The translations under genes were made by a program, and so were the position numbers. The notes beneath the pieces are model-generated. The model worked only from the letters and a program-made list of their open reading frames with translations, was not told the origin of the DNA and ran no database searches. Positions 35,101 through 43,825 of a stretch of DNA of 64,000 nucleotides are shown here, one piece after another. Within the stretch, counting starts at the first letter, position 1. Every line of letters begins with the position of its first letter. This DNA comes from Homoserinimonas aerilata (GTDB lineage Bacteria > Actinomycetota > Actinomycetes > Actinomycetales > Microbacteriaceae). The stretch is from contig NZ_VFOM01000001.1 in NCBI RefSeq assembly GCF_006716125.1, positions 1,798,001 through 1,862,000 on the forward strand, read 5' to 3'.

Positions 35101-36413
35101 GGCGCCGCCATCGTGCTCGCGCCGACCCTGCCTCGCACGGCGAGCAGCCAGCCCAGGTGCACGAGCAGGCCCGCCACGGGGCCTGCGAGCAGTGCGACGA
35201 TGACGCTGTCGATGAAACCGATCGGTAGGGCGAGCGCGGCGATCGTCACGATCGCCGCCACCACCCAGCCGAGCGAGTAGATGAAGTGCTGCCCCTTGGC
35301 GAGCACGGCCGGGGCGCTCAGGCACAGCGATCCCACGAGCGCCGACGAGACAACGAGCACGGCGATGAATGAGCCGTCGATCGTGCTGGGGCGCCCCGTC
35401 ACGAGAGCGAATGCAGCCGGCCCGAGCCACCAGCCGAGCGCGCCGATCACGATCGTGCCGAGGGCGATGGCCGCCTGGATGCGCAGGAAGGTGCGCGCCC
35501 ACGTCGCCGGGTTGTTGCGGAACTGCAGCAGGAAGTAGCTCTGCAGTGACATGACCGTCACGATGAGCGGCGCCCTCGACAGGGTGATCGTGAAGAGCAG
35601 CTCGCCGAGGAGGCTCTGGTCGACGCCGACGGCGGCCACGCCCAGAAGCAGGGGCAGACCGCTGACCAGCATCGCGGTCGCCGTGGAGGCGAGCACCGTG
35701 CGGGCCACATTCCAGGTGAGCGCCCGGTAGCCGACATCGATGTCGCTGCGGCCCACGAAGCCACCACGCACGACCGGCCAGAGCAGCGCGATCGTGAGCG
35801 GGAACGGCAGCGCCACCATCCACGCGAGCACGACGATGTCGTGGGTGAACAGCAGCGCGACACCCAGCAGGGCCAGCCTGAGAAGTGCGTCGAAGCCGAT
35901 CAGAAGGGCGAGCGAGCGCCACTGCGTGACCCCGTACAGCGAGCCGCACAGCGTCGCCACGAGCACATAGGAGGCGGCGCCCACGGCCAGCGGCAGAACG
36001 AGCGCCCATCCGGCATCCGGAAACACTCGGTCGACCCAGAGCGGGGCGGATGCGATGACGACGACAGCCACGAGGAGGGCGCCGGTCACAGCGAAATTGC
36101 GGGCGCGGCTGGCCTTCTCGCGACTGCCCGGCTCGATCGGATGCGTCGCCCGCGTGATCTCCTGCTGAACCCCGGAGAGGGCCCCGATGACGAGGTAGAT
36201 TGCGCCCCAGAAGATGGCGAAGAGCGCGTAGGCGGCCGGGCCGATCATCAGGTTGACGAGCCAGGTGACCAGGTAGCCGGCCACGCCGGCGACGACGGTG
36301 GCGCCCAGAATGAGGGTGGCACCGCTCGATCCGCCATCGTTCGATGGCACGGCGCTCACCGGCACGGCGGCGGGCAGCGCGCCATCCGGCTCACCGCTCA
36401 GGTCGGGCTCCAC
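35097..36413 (-). CDS. Flippase-like polytopic membrane protein (MOP-type, tentative)
   Basis: 438 residues, almost wholly hydrophobic (about 12 helices) after a 35-residue polar N-terminus. Features such as GPAAYALFAIFWGAIYLVIGALSG and SLQSYFLLQFRN suggest a Wzx-like exporter of the MOP superfamily, but the characteristic central motif is weak. The start is GTG at 36413; the gene lies 12 bases after the epimerase gene and overlaps the GT-C-like gene by 4 bases, so the three likely form one transcript. If it is a flippase, the window encodes two in addition to the ABC exporter. Confidence 0.6.
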   Translation of the reverse strand: MEPDLSGEPDGALPAAVPVSAVPSNDGGSSGATLILGATVVAGVAGYLVTWLVNLMIGPAAYALFAIFWGAIYLVIGALSGVQQEITRATHPIEPGSREKASRARNFAVTGALLVAVVVIASAPLWVDRVFPDAGWALVLPLAVGAASYVLVATLCGSLYGVTQWRSLALLIGFDALLRLALLGVALLFTHDIVVLAWMVALPFPLTIALLWPVVRGGFVGRSDIDVGYRALTWNVARTVLASTATAMLVSGLPLLLGVAAVGVDQSLLGELLFTITLSRAPLIVTVMSLQSYFLLQFRNNPATWARTFLRIQAAIALGTIVIGALGWWLGPAAFALVTGRPSTIDGSFIAVLVVSSALVGSLCLSAPAVLAKGQHFIYSLGWVVAAIVTIAALALPIGFIDSVIVALLAGPVAGLLVHLGWLLAVRGRVGASTMAAP

Positions 36414-36425
36414 GGGTTCTGCGCC

Positions 36426-37496
36426 TTAGACCCGCGCCGCGATCCACTCCTGCAGCGCCGCGACGCCGCGGTCGACATCCCATTCGGGCTTCCAGTCGAG
36501 GCTGTCGAGGGAGTCGCTGATGTCGACCTCCGCGTGGCGCACATCGCCGTCGCGGTAGGCGCCGTTGATCTTCGGCTCGGGCGCGCCGTGGAACCGCGCG
36601 ATCGACTGCGCGAGTTCGAGGATGGTGGTGCCCACGCCGGAGCCCACGTCGAAGCGCGGCACGCCGTCGGCGACCGGCGGATGCTCGATGACGGCGACGA
36701 GGGAGCTCGCGATGTCGTCGATGAAGACGAAGTCGCGGGTGATGCGGCCGTCCTCATACACGGGGATGCTCTCGCCGCGCATCGCCATCTGCGAGAACAG
36801 CGAGACGATGCCCGTGTACGGGTTGATGAGCGACTGGCCCGGCCCGTAGACGTTCTGGAAGCGCAGGATGGTGAGCGCGCTGTCGTGCGAGCCGGTCCAG
36901 GCGGAGAGGATGTGCTCCTGGGCGAGCTTGGTCGCGCCGTAGACGCTGGTCGGTGCCGGCCAGGTGCGGGCGGCCGCGCTCGGCAGCGGCTTGGCGCCGG
37001 CGAAGTCCCATTCGCCGCGCTCGAACTGCGCGTGCGAGCGCTGGCCGGGCAGGAAGGTGCTGCCGTCGGCGCGTTGCCACTCTCCCTCGCCGTAGACGGC
37101 GCGGCTGCTGCTGAGCACGAAGTGAGATGGTGTGTGGCCGGCACGACCGAAAGCGTCAAGCATCGCGGTCGTGCCGACGACATTGACGTCGGCGTGACGC
37201 GTCGCCTCGTGCAGGGACTGCGCGGTTCCCGTCTCCGCGGCCAGATGCACGACGACATCCGGCTTCACATCGGCGAGGAGCGCATCCCAGGCAGCCGCAT
37301 CCGTGACGTCGCCGACGACCAGCTCGGCCGCAGAGTGCAGCTCGGCGGGGCGCTCAGTCGACGGGTGCACCTGCGGGTGGAGGCTGTCGAGCACCACCCA
37401 GCGCTGCGCCTTCCCGGCAAGCAGCTGCGAGAGTGCGCAACCGATGAATCCGGCTCCGCCGGTGACAAGGACGGTGCCGAGCTGCGATGACTGCAA
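36426..37496 (-). CDS. Sugar-nucleotide epimerase, probable dTDP-L-rhamnose 4-epimerase (Tll/WbiB-like)
   Basis: 356 residues, extended SDR. It has GGAGFIGCALSQLL, HLAAETGTAQSLHEATRH, SSSRAVYGEG and the catalytic SVYGATK. The motif FQNVYGPGQSLINPYTGI is one I associate with dTDP-L-rhamnose 4-epimerases, which make dTDP-6-deoxy-L-talose. All four rml genes for dTDP-L-rhamnose are in the same window, which fits. The start is TTG at 37496, supported by GAGGAG (minus strand, 37507-37502) 5 bases before it. It is the first gene of a three-gene unit. UDP-hexose 4-epimerase activity is the main alternative. Confidence 0.75.
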   Translation of the reverse strand: MQSSQLGTVLVTGGAGFIGCALSQLLAGKAQRWVVLDSLHPQVHPSTERPAELHSAAELVVGDVTDAAAWDALLADVKPDVVVHLAAETGTAQSLHEATRHADVNVVGTTAMLDAFGRAGHTPSHFVLSSSRAVYGEGEWQRADGSTFLPGQRSHAQFERGEWDFAGAKPLPSAAARTWPAPTSVYGATKLAQEHILSAWTGSHDSALTILRFQNVYGPGQSLINPYTGIVSLFSQMAMRGESIPVYEDGRITRDFVFIDDIASSLVAVIEHPPVADGVPRFDVGSGVGTTILELAQSIARFHGAPEPKINGAYRDGDVRHAEVDISDSLDSLDWKPEWDVDRGVAALQEWIAARV

Positions 37497-37507
37497 TTGT
37501 TCTCCTC

Positions 37508-37558
37508 GTGGTGACGCTGACGCTGTGGTGACGCTGACGCTGTGGTGACGCTGACGCT
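37508..37558. repeat. Three perfect tandem copies of a 17-base unit
   Basis: GTGGTGACGCTGACGCT is repeated three times without a mismatch at 37508-37524, 37525-37541 and 37542-37558. It lies between the acyltransferase and epimerase genes, directly upstream of the epimerase ribosome-binding site on the minus strand. It could vary in copy number and so alter the leader of the epimerase transcript. Confidence 0.92.
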
Positions 37559-37577
37559 GCCGTGCGCGCCCGGCCGC

Positions 37578-38816
37578 TCATTCCTGCGGGGCAGCCTTGA
37601 TTTTCTCAGAATTTCGGCCGAAGCGCTGACGCGCCCAATCGAACCAGTACCGGATGCCCCGGCCCGGGCCGAAATCCTTCAGCTGCATGGCCCGCTTCTC
37701 CACGAGATGCCAGCTCAGCCAGGCGCATCCGCCGGTCACGATGATGGTCGCCAGAACCCAGGGCACGTAACCCCAGTGGTGCCAGCCCAGGTAGGCCGTG
37801 AACTGCTGCACGAGGAAGCCGTACACGTACACCCCGTATGAGTAGTCGTTCTTGGCGCCGATCCACTGCACCCGCTGCGGAAGGCGCGACGCCCCCCACA
37901 GCAGCAGGTAGGCGAATGCCGGGTAGCCGACGATGATCCAGCCGCCGAGCGCGAGACTCGCGACGACGACGATGGCACTCAGGATGCCCAGCCGGTCGTC
38001 GAGCGGGATGCTGCGCGAATACAGGCCCATGCAGGATCCGATGAGGAAGATCAGGGTGAGAGTGATGCGGAACGAATCACCGAAGGCCGGGAAGATCGAC
38101 GCGGCGAAGCCAGGCGCGACGATGGTGGAGAGGGCGACGCCGAAGTAGAACAGCGTGACCAGCGGCACGATCCACTTGGCTCTCTTCAGAATTCCGAGCA
38201 GAACGAAGAGCGCGATGATGAGGTAGCAGCTCCACTCGTAGGCGAGCGTCCACAGCGAGCCGTTGAGGGCGCTGGCGCCGCCCCGTTCTCCCCAGGGCGT
38301 GGAGATGAAGATGTCGTAGATGCCCCACTGCCTGATGGTCAGGTCGGCATTCAGCAGCACATAGCCGACAGGGCCGCCCGCGCCCAGGTTCGTCAGGTAA
38401 CCACCGGGGCGGTTGCCGTCCATGAGCCAGACGATGGGCCCGACGATGACGGCGCCGACGATAAGTACGAGCCAGAACGCCGGGAAGATGCGCAGAACCC
38501 GACGCCACATGAACTGCAGGATGTCGCTGCCTGCGCCGCTCTTGGCGATGAGGTAGCCGCTGATGGCGAAGAAGCCAACCACCGCGAATCCGCCGATCGA
38601 CTCCTGGTTGCGCGTCCAGCTGCGCATCGGATCGTCGCCCCAGCCGCCCAGCGGGAACGCGTGAGAGAAGATGACGAGGCCAGCGAGCACCAACCGCAGC
38701 ACCCCGAGCGAGTTGCGGTGCCCCGCCATGCCGTCGGACAGGCTGCGGAACGGCTTGCGTTCTGCCGGGGCCGGCGGATTCGGCGGCAACCCCTCGGCGG
38801 TGGATGCGGAGGTCAT
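37578..38816 (-). CDS. Acyltransferase family 3 (membrane O-acyltransferase)
   Basis: 412 residues. About ten helices follow a Pro-rich N-terminus. Family marks are LRLVLAGLVIFSHAFPLGGW (with the early His), GGFAVVGFFAISGYLI (F-F-x-x-S-G-Y/F) and RRVLRIFPAFWLVL (R-x-x-R-I-x-P). These proteins O-acetylate or otherwise acylate surface polysaccharides. There is no SGNH domain at the C-terminus, unlike OatA. It is transcribed towards the epimerase gene, 81 bases upstream of it, and is divergent from the DUF2142 gene. The glycan it modifies is unknown. Confidence 0.85.
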   Translation of the reverse strand: MTSASTAEGLPPNPPAPAERKPFRSLSDGMAGHRNSLGVLRLVLAGLVIFSHAFPLGGWGDDPMRSWTRNQESIGGFAVVGFFAISGYLIAKSGAGSDILQFMWRRVLRIFPAFWLVLIVGAVIVGPIVWLMDGNRPGGYLTNLGAGGPVGYVLLNADLTIRQWGIYDIFISTPWGERGGASALNGSLWTLAYEWSCYLIIALFVLLGILKRAKWIVPLVTLFYFGVALSTIVAPGFAASIFPAFGDSFRITLTLIFLIGSCMGLYSRSIPLDDRLGILSAIVVVASLALGGWIIVGYPAFAYLLLWGASRLPQRVQWIGAKNDYSYGVYVYGFLVQQFTAYLGWHHWGYVPWVLATIIVTGGCAWLSWHLVEKRAMQLKDFGPGRGIRYWFDWARQRFGRNSEKIKAAPQE

Positions 38817-38984
38817 GATGAGCGGAAAACTCCTTGGATGCTGGGGATGCGCCCGAGACGGAACCTGGCGGCGACACCACAGCCTCGGCCGACGTCGCCC
38901 GACGGACAGGCCTACAGACTAATACAATGGGCGGGATTGCCCTGCCTTCGACGGGCATAAACCCCCTCTTGATCAGGACGGCCC

Positions 38985-40565
38985 ATGCCCACTCCCGGCG
39001 ACACCCCCACCATCTCGAGGTCGGGGGTGACGGCACCGCAGGAGCACGGCATCCGGCGCCACTGGCGCACATTCTGGACGGCATGGGCAGCGCTCTTCGT
39101 TCTCAGCACGCTCTGGGCGCTCGCGACCCCCATCGGCGCGGCGCCCGACGAACCGGCCCACCTGGTGAAGGCGGCATCCGTCGTGCGCGGCGAATTCATC
39201 GGCGCCCCCGGCGACTTCGGGCATGTCGTGCACGTTCCCCAGTACATCGCATGGACGCACGCGCAGACCTGCTACGCCTTCAACGACCAGGTGTCGGCCG
39301 GATGTTCGACAGCAGCCCCGGGCGACCCGGGCGCGATCGTCCTGTCGACCACCACGGCGGGGCTCTACAACCCCGTGTACTACCTCGTGACCGGCTGGCC
39401 GTCGCTGCTCTTCGACAGCGAAGTCGGCGTCTACGCGATGCGCATCATGAGCGCCCTGTTCACGACCGTGTTCCTGGCGCTGTCATTCATGATGGTGGCC
39501 ACCTGGCGGCGCCCGGCCATCCCGACACTCGCGCTGGCGGTCATCGCGACCCCCATGCTGCTGTTCCTCGCCGGAACCATCAACCCGAACGGCGTCGAGA
39601 CGACAGGCATTCTGGCGGTGTTCGTGGCGATGCTCAGCATCGTGCGCGAGCCGAGCGCCGCCCTGCTCGCCGGCAGATCGGCGGTGCTTGTCGTCGCCGC
39701 CCTCGCCGCTGTGAACTCGCGCGGCCTCTCGCCGGTCTGGCTCGCCGTCGCCATCATCGTTCCCCTCTTTCTACTGCCCTGGCCACGCCTGCGCGAACTT
39801 CTCGCCACCCGGGCGGTCATCGCGGCGATCGCCGGGGTCGCCGTCGTGACCGGATTCTCCGTCGCATGGGTCATCGGCACGAGCTCCCTCACCGCAGGGA
39901 TAGGAGACAGCGATGCGCCCGTGTACCCGGGCACGGGTGCGCCGGCAGCCTACGGTTTCGTCTTCACCCTCACCCGCACCTTCGAGTTCGGCTCCCAGCT
40001 GATCGGGTTCTTCGGCTGGATGGACACCCCGGCTCCGCTCATGGCGCAGTTCGTCTGGGCGACCCTCATCGGCGGCTTGCTGCTGGCCGCGGGCGCACTC
40101 CTGCGCCGTCGGGAACTGGGGGTGACCGTCGCGCTCCTCGCCGCGTTCCTGCTGCTTCCGGCGATCATCCAGGGCATCTACATCACCGGCGGCGGGTTCA
40201 TCTGGCAGGGCCGCTACAACTTTCCGCTGTTCGCCTGCCTGCTGATCGCGGCGGCCGCATTCGTGGCCACGAACATCCGCCCCCTCCCCTGGGCCGCACA
40301 GGGCGGGTCATCGGCGCGCAGGGCGACGGTCATCGTGATCGCGGCCCTGGCGCTGTCGCAGCTGTACACGTTCACGGCCGTGCTGCGCCGCTACGTCGTC
40401 GGCGAAGACAACTCCTGGCTCGACTTCGTGCGGTCACCCGAATGGCAGCCGCCGGGCGGAACCATCGTGATCCTGGTGCTCTTCGCCATCGCTGCCGCCG
40501 CATCCGCCCTGCTGCTCGCGCGGCAGTTGCGGCGCGAGCTCAGCGGCGCTTCAGCCTCTTCTTGA
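38985..40565 (+). CDS. DUF2142 polytopic membrane protein
   Basis: 526 residues with about 12 helices. After the first helix comes AAPDEPAHLVKA, the conserved P-D-E-x-x-H motif of DUF2142, and then a long outer loop with Cys pairs and YNPVYYLVTG. The family has GT-C-like topology, with acidic residues in the first outer loop, and is usual in actinobacterial and streptococcal glycan loci. Transfer of a polyprenyl-linked sugar to a glycan outside the membrane is likely but unproven. Its end overlaps the convergent GT2-GT4 gene by 26 bases. A related layout is seen at 45328-46722. Confidence 0.8.
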   Translation: MPTPGDTPTISRSGVTAPQEHGIRRHWRTFWTAWAALFVLSTLWALATPIGAAPDEPAHLVKAASVVRGEFIGAPGDFGHVVHVPQYIAWTHAQTCYAFNDQVSAGCSTAAPGDPGAIVLSTTTAGLYNPVYYLVTGWPSLLFDSEVGVYAMRIMSALFTTVFLALSFMMVATWRRPAIPTLALAVIATPMLLFLAGTINPNGVETTGILAVFVAMLSIVREPSAALLAGRSAVLVVAALAAVNSRGLSPVWLAVAIIVPLFLLPWPRLRELLATRAVIAAIAGVAVVTGFSVAWVIGTSSLTAGIGDSDAPVYPGTGAPAAYGFVFTLTRTFEFGSQLIGFFGWMDTPAPLMAQFVWATLIGGLLLAAGALLRRRELGVTVALLAAFLLLPAIIQGIYITGGGFIWQGRYNFPLFACLLIAAAAFVATNIRPLPWAAQGGSSARRATVIVIAALALSQLYTFTAVLRRYVVGEDNSWLDFVRSPEWQPPGGTIVILVLFAIAAAASALLLARQLRRELSGASASS

Positions 40566-43017
40566 CCTTGCCGATGACGGCGCTCGGCCCGGCCGTGCGC
40601 AGGTAGTAGACGGCGCGCTCGATGTCGCGGGCGAGCCCCGTGCGTCGGCGACGCTTGCGGTCGCGAGCGGCACCGGCAGCTTTGCGTGCGCTGAGGGCGC
40701 TGCGGTCGCCCGCGTGGTGGGCGTCGGCGACGAAGTCGACAAGAGGCGCGAGCGCGGCCTGCCAGTAGTAGCGTTCGCGAACTCTGTGGATGTTGGCCTT
40801 CGCCTCGGCAATGAAGGCCTCGTCGAAGAGCACCTTTTCGAGGGCTTCTGCGAGTTGCTCGACGTTGCCGGCTTCGACGACGATTCCGAGGTTCTCGGCC
40901 GCGACGAGCTCGGCGAAGTGGTCGCCCTCGGTGACGACCATGGGCAGTTCGGCCCACAGGTAGTCGAGGATGCGCGTGCGGAATGAGAACGTCGTCTCGA
41001 TGTGCGAGAAGTGGGTGCTGACGCCTGCGTCGGCCTCGGTGAGGTAGTTCTGCCGTTCGGCGTAGTCGACCCAGGATGCGTTGAAGAAGACCGAGCGGTC
41101 GAGCGCGCCGAGCTCCTCGGCGAGCGCGCGAGATTCGGCGACGATCGCCATCTCGGGCACGCCGGGGTGCGGATGCTTGGTGCCCTGAAAGAAGAGGCGC
41201 ACATTGTCGCGGCGCTCCGAGACTGCGGCGACGGCCCTGATGAGCGTCTTCGGGTCGAACCAGTTGTAGAGGCCGCCACTCCACAGCAGCAGCTTGTCGT
41301 CGGTGCCGATGCCCGGCAGCACCCCCTTGAGAACATCGCGTTCGTGCTCGGGAGGCGTCGAGGAGAGGCCGAACGGCGCGATGCTGATGAGGCCGTCGAG
41401 ATCGGGGTCACCGTCGTAGTTGGCCGGGTTGATGCGGCCGAGGGCGGCGAGCTGGCCGAGCCAGAACATCTTCTGACGATCGGATGCGCACAGAAAGAAG
41501 TCGCCGCGCTCAAGCTGCTCGTTGAGAACATCCGTCGCGTCGCTCACCTGCTGCGCCCACTGCGCTGCGGGCAGCTCGCGACCCTGCTCGAGCTGCTCGA
41601 GGTGCATGGGGTCGTAGATGTCGACCACGAGGATCTTGTCGCTCTGCCGCAGGGTCTCGAAGACGGCCATGGCGTGACCCTGGAAGACGATGACATCCGC
41701 CCACTGCTCCAGCTTGCCGAAGCTGCTGTCGTCGCCGGGGCGTACATGCACGATCTGGAATGGTGCGTCGATGGGCTCCGCACCCGTGAGGGTGACGAGG
41801 GTGACGTCGTTGTCGTGCGAGAGCAACTCGGCCATGTTCCAGGCGCGGATGGCGGGGCCGGCCAGCTTCTTGCCGATGGGGTCACCCGTGACGATGACCA
41901 CGCGGGTGCGCTGGGTTGGCTCGAGCACATCGAAGGCGGTGACCAGGTTGGTGTAGCCGTCGAGATAGTTCTCGGCCTGGTACACGGGGGCGTCGACCTC
42001 GCCGAACAGCCGCCACAGCATGCTGTCGCTGACGGTACGAGTCGTCTGCACCTCGTCGCGCGACCTGCGCAGGCCGGGCAGGTTCTCGGTGAACTGGTCG
42101 ATCGCGTACATGGCCGAGACGGCCTGCTTGGGGATCTCGATGGCAGTCTGGTCGTCGCCGCCGGGCTTGCGCAGGTCGAAGGCGGTGGAGTCGAGCTCGC
42201 TGCGGGTCACGCCGCGGCGGATGGAGAGCGCGATGGCCGCCGGAAGCGCCTCGTGCAGCGCCTTCTCCTCGAGATTCTTGTAGAGCGTGAACAGCGCATT
42301 GCGCTCGAGCAGGTACGTCTCCTTGTACGGCCCGAACTCAGCCATGGAGGCGTGGTGCTTGTGGTACGCGAGCGAGGCGGGCTCGTAGGCGTAACGCCAG
42401 CCGCGCAGGTTGAGCCGCCAGCCGAGGTCGACGTCTTCGAAGAACATGAAGTAGCGCTCGTCGAAACCACCGAGGGCGTCGTAGACGTGGCGCCGCACGA
42501 ACATGGCCGACCCGGTGCCGAAGAGAACATCCTGCGCCTTGCTCGGCATGCTCGGCACGGGCTCCGCCGTGAACGGCTTGTAGCCCATGCCGTACCAGGT
42601 CATGGCTGAGCCGATGTAGTCGACGAGGGTGCCATCCCAGTCGAGTACGCGGCTGGCGACTGCGCCGATCGCGTCATCCTGGGCGAAACGGTCGACGGCG
42701 GCGCGCACCCACTGCTCGTCGGGGCGCGCGTCATTGTTGAGCAGCGCGATGAATTCGCCACTGGATGCGGCCACGCCCCTGTTGCATCCGCCCGCGAAGC
42801 CGTCATTCGTCGCGGAGACGACCAGGTTCACGTGCGGTGCGGCCGCCCGGATGCGCTCGGCGCTGTCATCGCCCGAGCCGTTCTCGACGACCACGATCTC
42901 GAGCTTCTCCTGCGGCCAGTCGACCCGGCCCAGGTGGCCGATCGCCTCGATCGTGTCATCGGCACCCCGAAAGTTCACGAGGACGACAGAGACGACACCC
43001 GGTCGCAGCTTGGGCAT
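40540..43017 (-). CDS. Bifunctional glycosyltransferase, GT2 + GT4
   Basis: 825 residues. Residues 1 to about 300 are GT2: SVVLVNFRGADDTIEAI, ALLNNDARPDEQWV and FMFFEDVDLGWRLNLRGW. After a linker, residues from about 370 are GT4: VVIVTGDPIGKKLAGPAIR, DIYDPMHLEQLEQG, LLLWSGGLYNWFDP, THFSHIETTFSFRTRILDY. The last 60 residues are very basic, as in membrane-associated transferases. The GT4 half is closely related to the stand-alone protein encoded at 43810-45159, sharing long runs such as DIYDPMHLEQLEQG and CASD...FWLGQLAA. Such two-headed enzymes can build alternating linkages. The gene ends inside the convergent DUF2142 gene. Confidence 0.88.
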   Translation of the reverse strand: MPKLRPGVVSVVLVNFRGADDTIEAIGHLGRVDWPQEKLEIVVVENGSGDDSAERIRAAAPHVNLVVSATNDGFAGGCNRGVAASSGEFIALLNNDARPDEQWVRAAVDRFAQDDAIGAVASRVLDWDGTLVDYIGSAMTWYGMGYKPFTAEPVPSMPSKAQDVLFGTGSAMFVRRHVYDALGGFDERYFMFFEDVDLGWRLNLRGWRYAYEPASLAYHKHHASMAEFGPYKETYLLERNALFTLYKNLEEKALHEALPAAIALSIRRGVTRSELDSTAFDLRKPGGDDQTAIEIPKQAVSAMYAIDQFTENLPGLRRSRDEVQTTRTVSDSMLWRLFGEVDAPVYQAENYLDGYTNLVTAFDVLEPTQRTRVVIVTGDPIGKKLAGPAIRAWNMAELLSHDNDVTLVTLTGAEPIDAPFQIVHVRPGDDSSFGKLEQWADVIVFQGHAMAVFETLRQSDKILVVDIYDPMHLEQLEQGRELPAAQWAQQVSDATDVLNEQLERGDFFLCASDRQKMFWLGQLAALGRINPANYDGDPDLDGLISIAPFGLSSTPPEHERDVLKGVLPGIGTDDKLLLWSGGLYNWFDPKTLIRAVAAVSERRDNVRLFFQGTKHPHPGVPEMAIVAESRALAEELGALDRSVFFNASWVDYAERQNYLTEADAGVSTHFSHIETTFSFRTRILDYLWAELPMVVTEGDHFAELVAAENLGIVVEAGNVEQLAEALEKVLFDEAFIAEAKANIHRVRERYYWQAALAPLVDFVADAHHAGDRSALSARKAAGAARDRKRRRRTGLARDIERAVYYLRTAGPSAVIGKVKKRLKRR

Positions 43018-43151
43018 GGGGGCCTTTCGGATGAGGGGCTTCGGACCTCCCGGAGTCTACCAATCGGCGGCTGAGACCCATTGCTCGGGAGCGGGCCGAC
43101 AGTACGATGGGGTTCCAGTCGAATTCTCCTCACCATGCCCAGGGAGCCACG

Positions 43152-43766
43152 ATGTCACCCGAGCCCGCCACCATGATCAACGAGACGGCCGACGTCGCGG
43201 CGACAGCCACCATCGGCGCAGGTACAAAGGTGTGGCACCTTGCCCAGGTGCGCGAGAACGCCGTGCTCGGCGAGAACTGCACGATCGGCCGCGGCGCCTA
43301 CATCGGCCCCGGCGTCAGCCTCGGCGACAACTGCAAGGTGCAGAACCACGCGCTCGTCTACGAGCCGGCGACACTCGCCGACGGGGTATTCATCGGGCCC
43401 GCCGTCGTGCTCACCAACGACGAGTTCCCGCGCGCCGTCAACCCGGATGGCAGCCCCAAGTCCGCCGACGATTGGACGCCCGTCGGCGTCGCCATCCGCG
43501 AAGGTGCCTCGATCGGCGCCAAGAGCGTCTGCATCGCCCCCGTCACGATCGGGGCCTGGTCACTCATCGGCTCCGGCTCGACCGTTGTGAAAGACGTCCC
43601 TGACTTCGCCCTCATGGTCGGCAGCCCTGCCCGTCGCATCGGATGGGTCGGCCGCGCAGGGCGACCCCTCACGGCGCTCGGCGACGGCCTGTGGGAATGC
43701 CCTGTCACCGGAGCACAGTATCGTGAGGCATCATCCGATGAGCTCGTCGAGGTGTTGCCGGACTAG
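43152..43766 (+). CDS. WbpD-like N-acetyltransferase, second copy
   Basis: 204 residues from the ATG at 43152, which has AGGGAG 5 bases before it. This is a hexapeptide-repeat beta-helix with KVWHLAQVRE (H29), CTIGRGAYIG, TNDEFPRA and SPARRIGWV. It is strongly similar to the protein encoded at 4146-4733 along its whole length, but keeps the usual His where that copy has Asp. No aminotransferase or dehydrogenase genes are beside it; neighbours are glycosyltransferases. It may acetylate the 3-amino sugar made by the WbpE-B-A enzymes 38 kb away, or another amino sugar. Confidence 0.85.
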   Translation: MSPEPATMINETADVAATATIGAGTKVWHLAQVRENAVLGENCTIGRGAYIGPGVSLGDNCKVQNHALVYEPATLADGVFIGPAVVLTNDEFPRAVNPDGSPKSADDWTPVGVAIREGASIGAKSVCIAPVTIGAWSLIGSGSTVVKDVPDFALMVGSPARRIGWVGRAGRPLTALGDGLWECPVTGAQYREASSDELVEVLPD

Positions 43767-43801
43767 GCGCAGCAGCCGCGCGCCGCAGCCCCAACGCATC
43801 C

Positions 43802-43825
43802 GAAGCTGCTCAGCTGCGCAGCTTC
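43802..43825 (+). terminator. Hairpin between convergent genes
   Basis: GAAGCTGC (43802-43809) and GCAGCTTC (43818-43825) form an 8-base perfect stem with an 8-base loop, followed on the plus strand by TTAA. It spans the 3' end of the minus-strand GT4 gene and follows the stop of the acetyltransferase gene. No long T-tract is present, which is common in high-GC actinobacteria. Confidence 0.5.

Noticed and set aside
33214..36009. Longer 931-codon version of the GT-C-like gene
   Set aside because: The first 303 codons lie inside the flippase-like gene in another frame and read as random Arg-rich sequence. The GTG at 35100 overlapping the upstream stop is the natural start.
35841..37490. 549-codon plus-strand open frame
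   Set aside because: It is antisense to the flippase-like and epimerase genes, which have clear family motifs.
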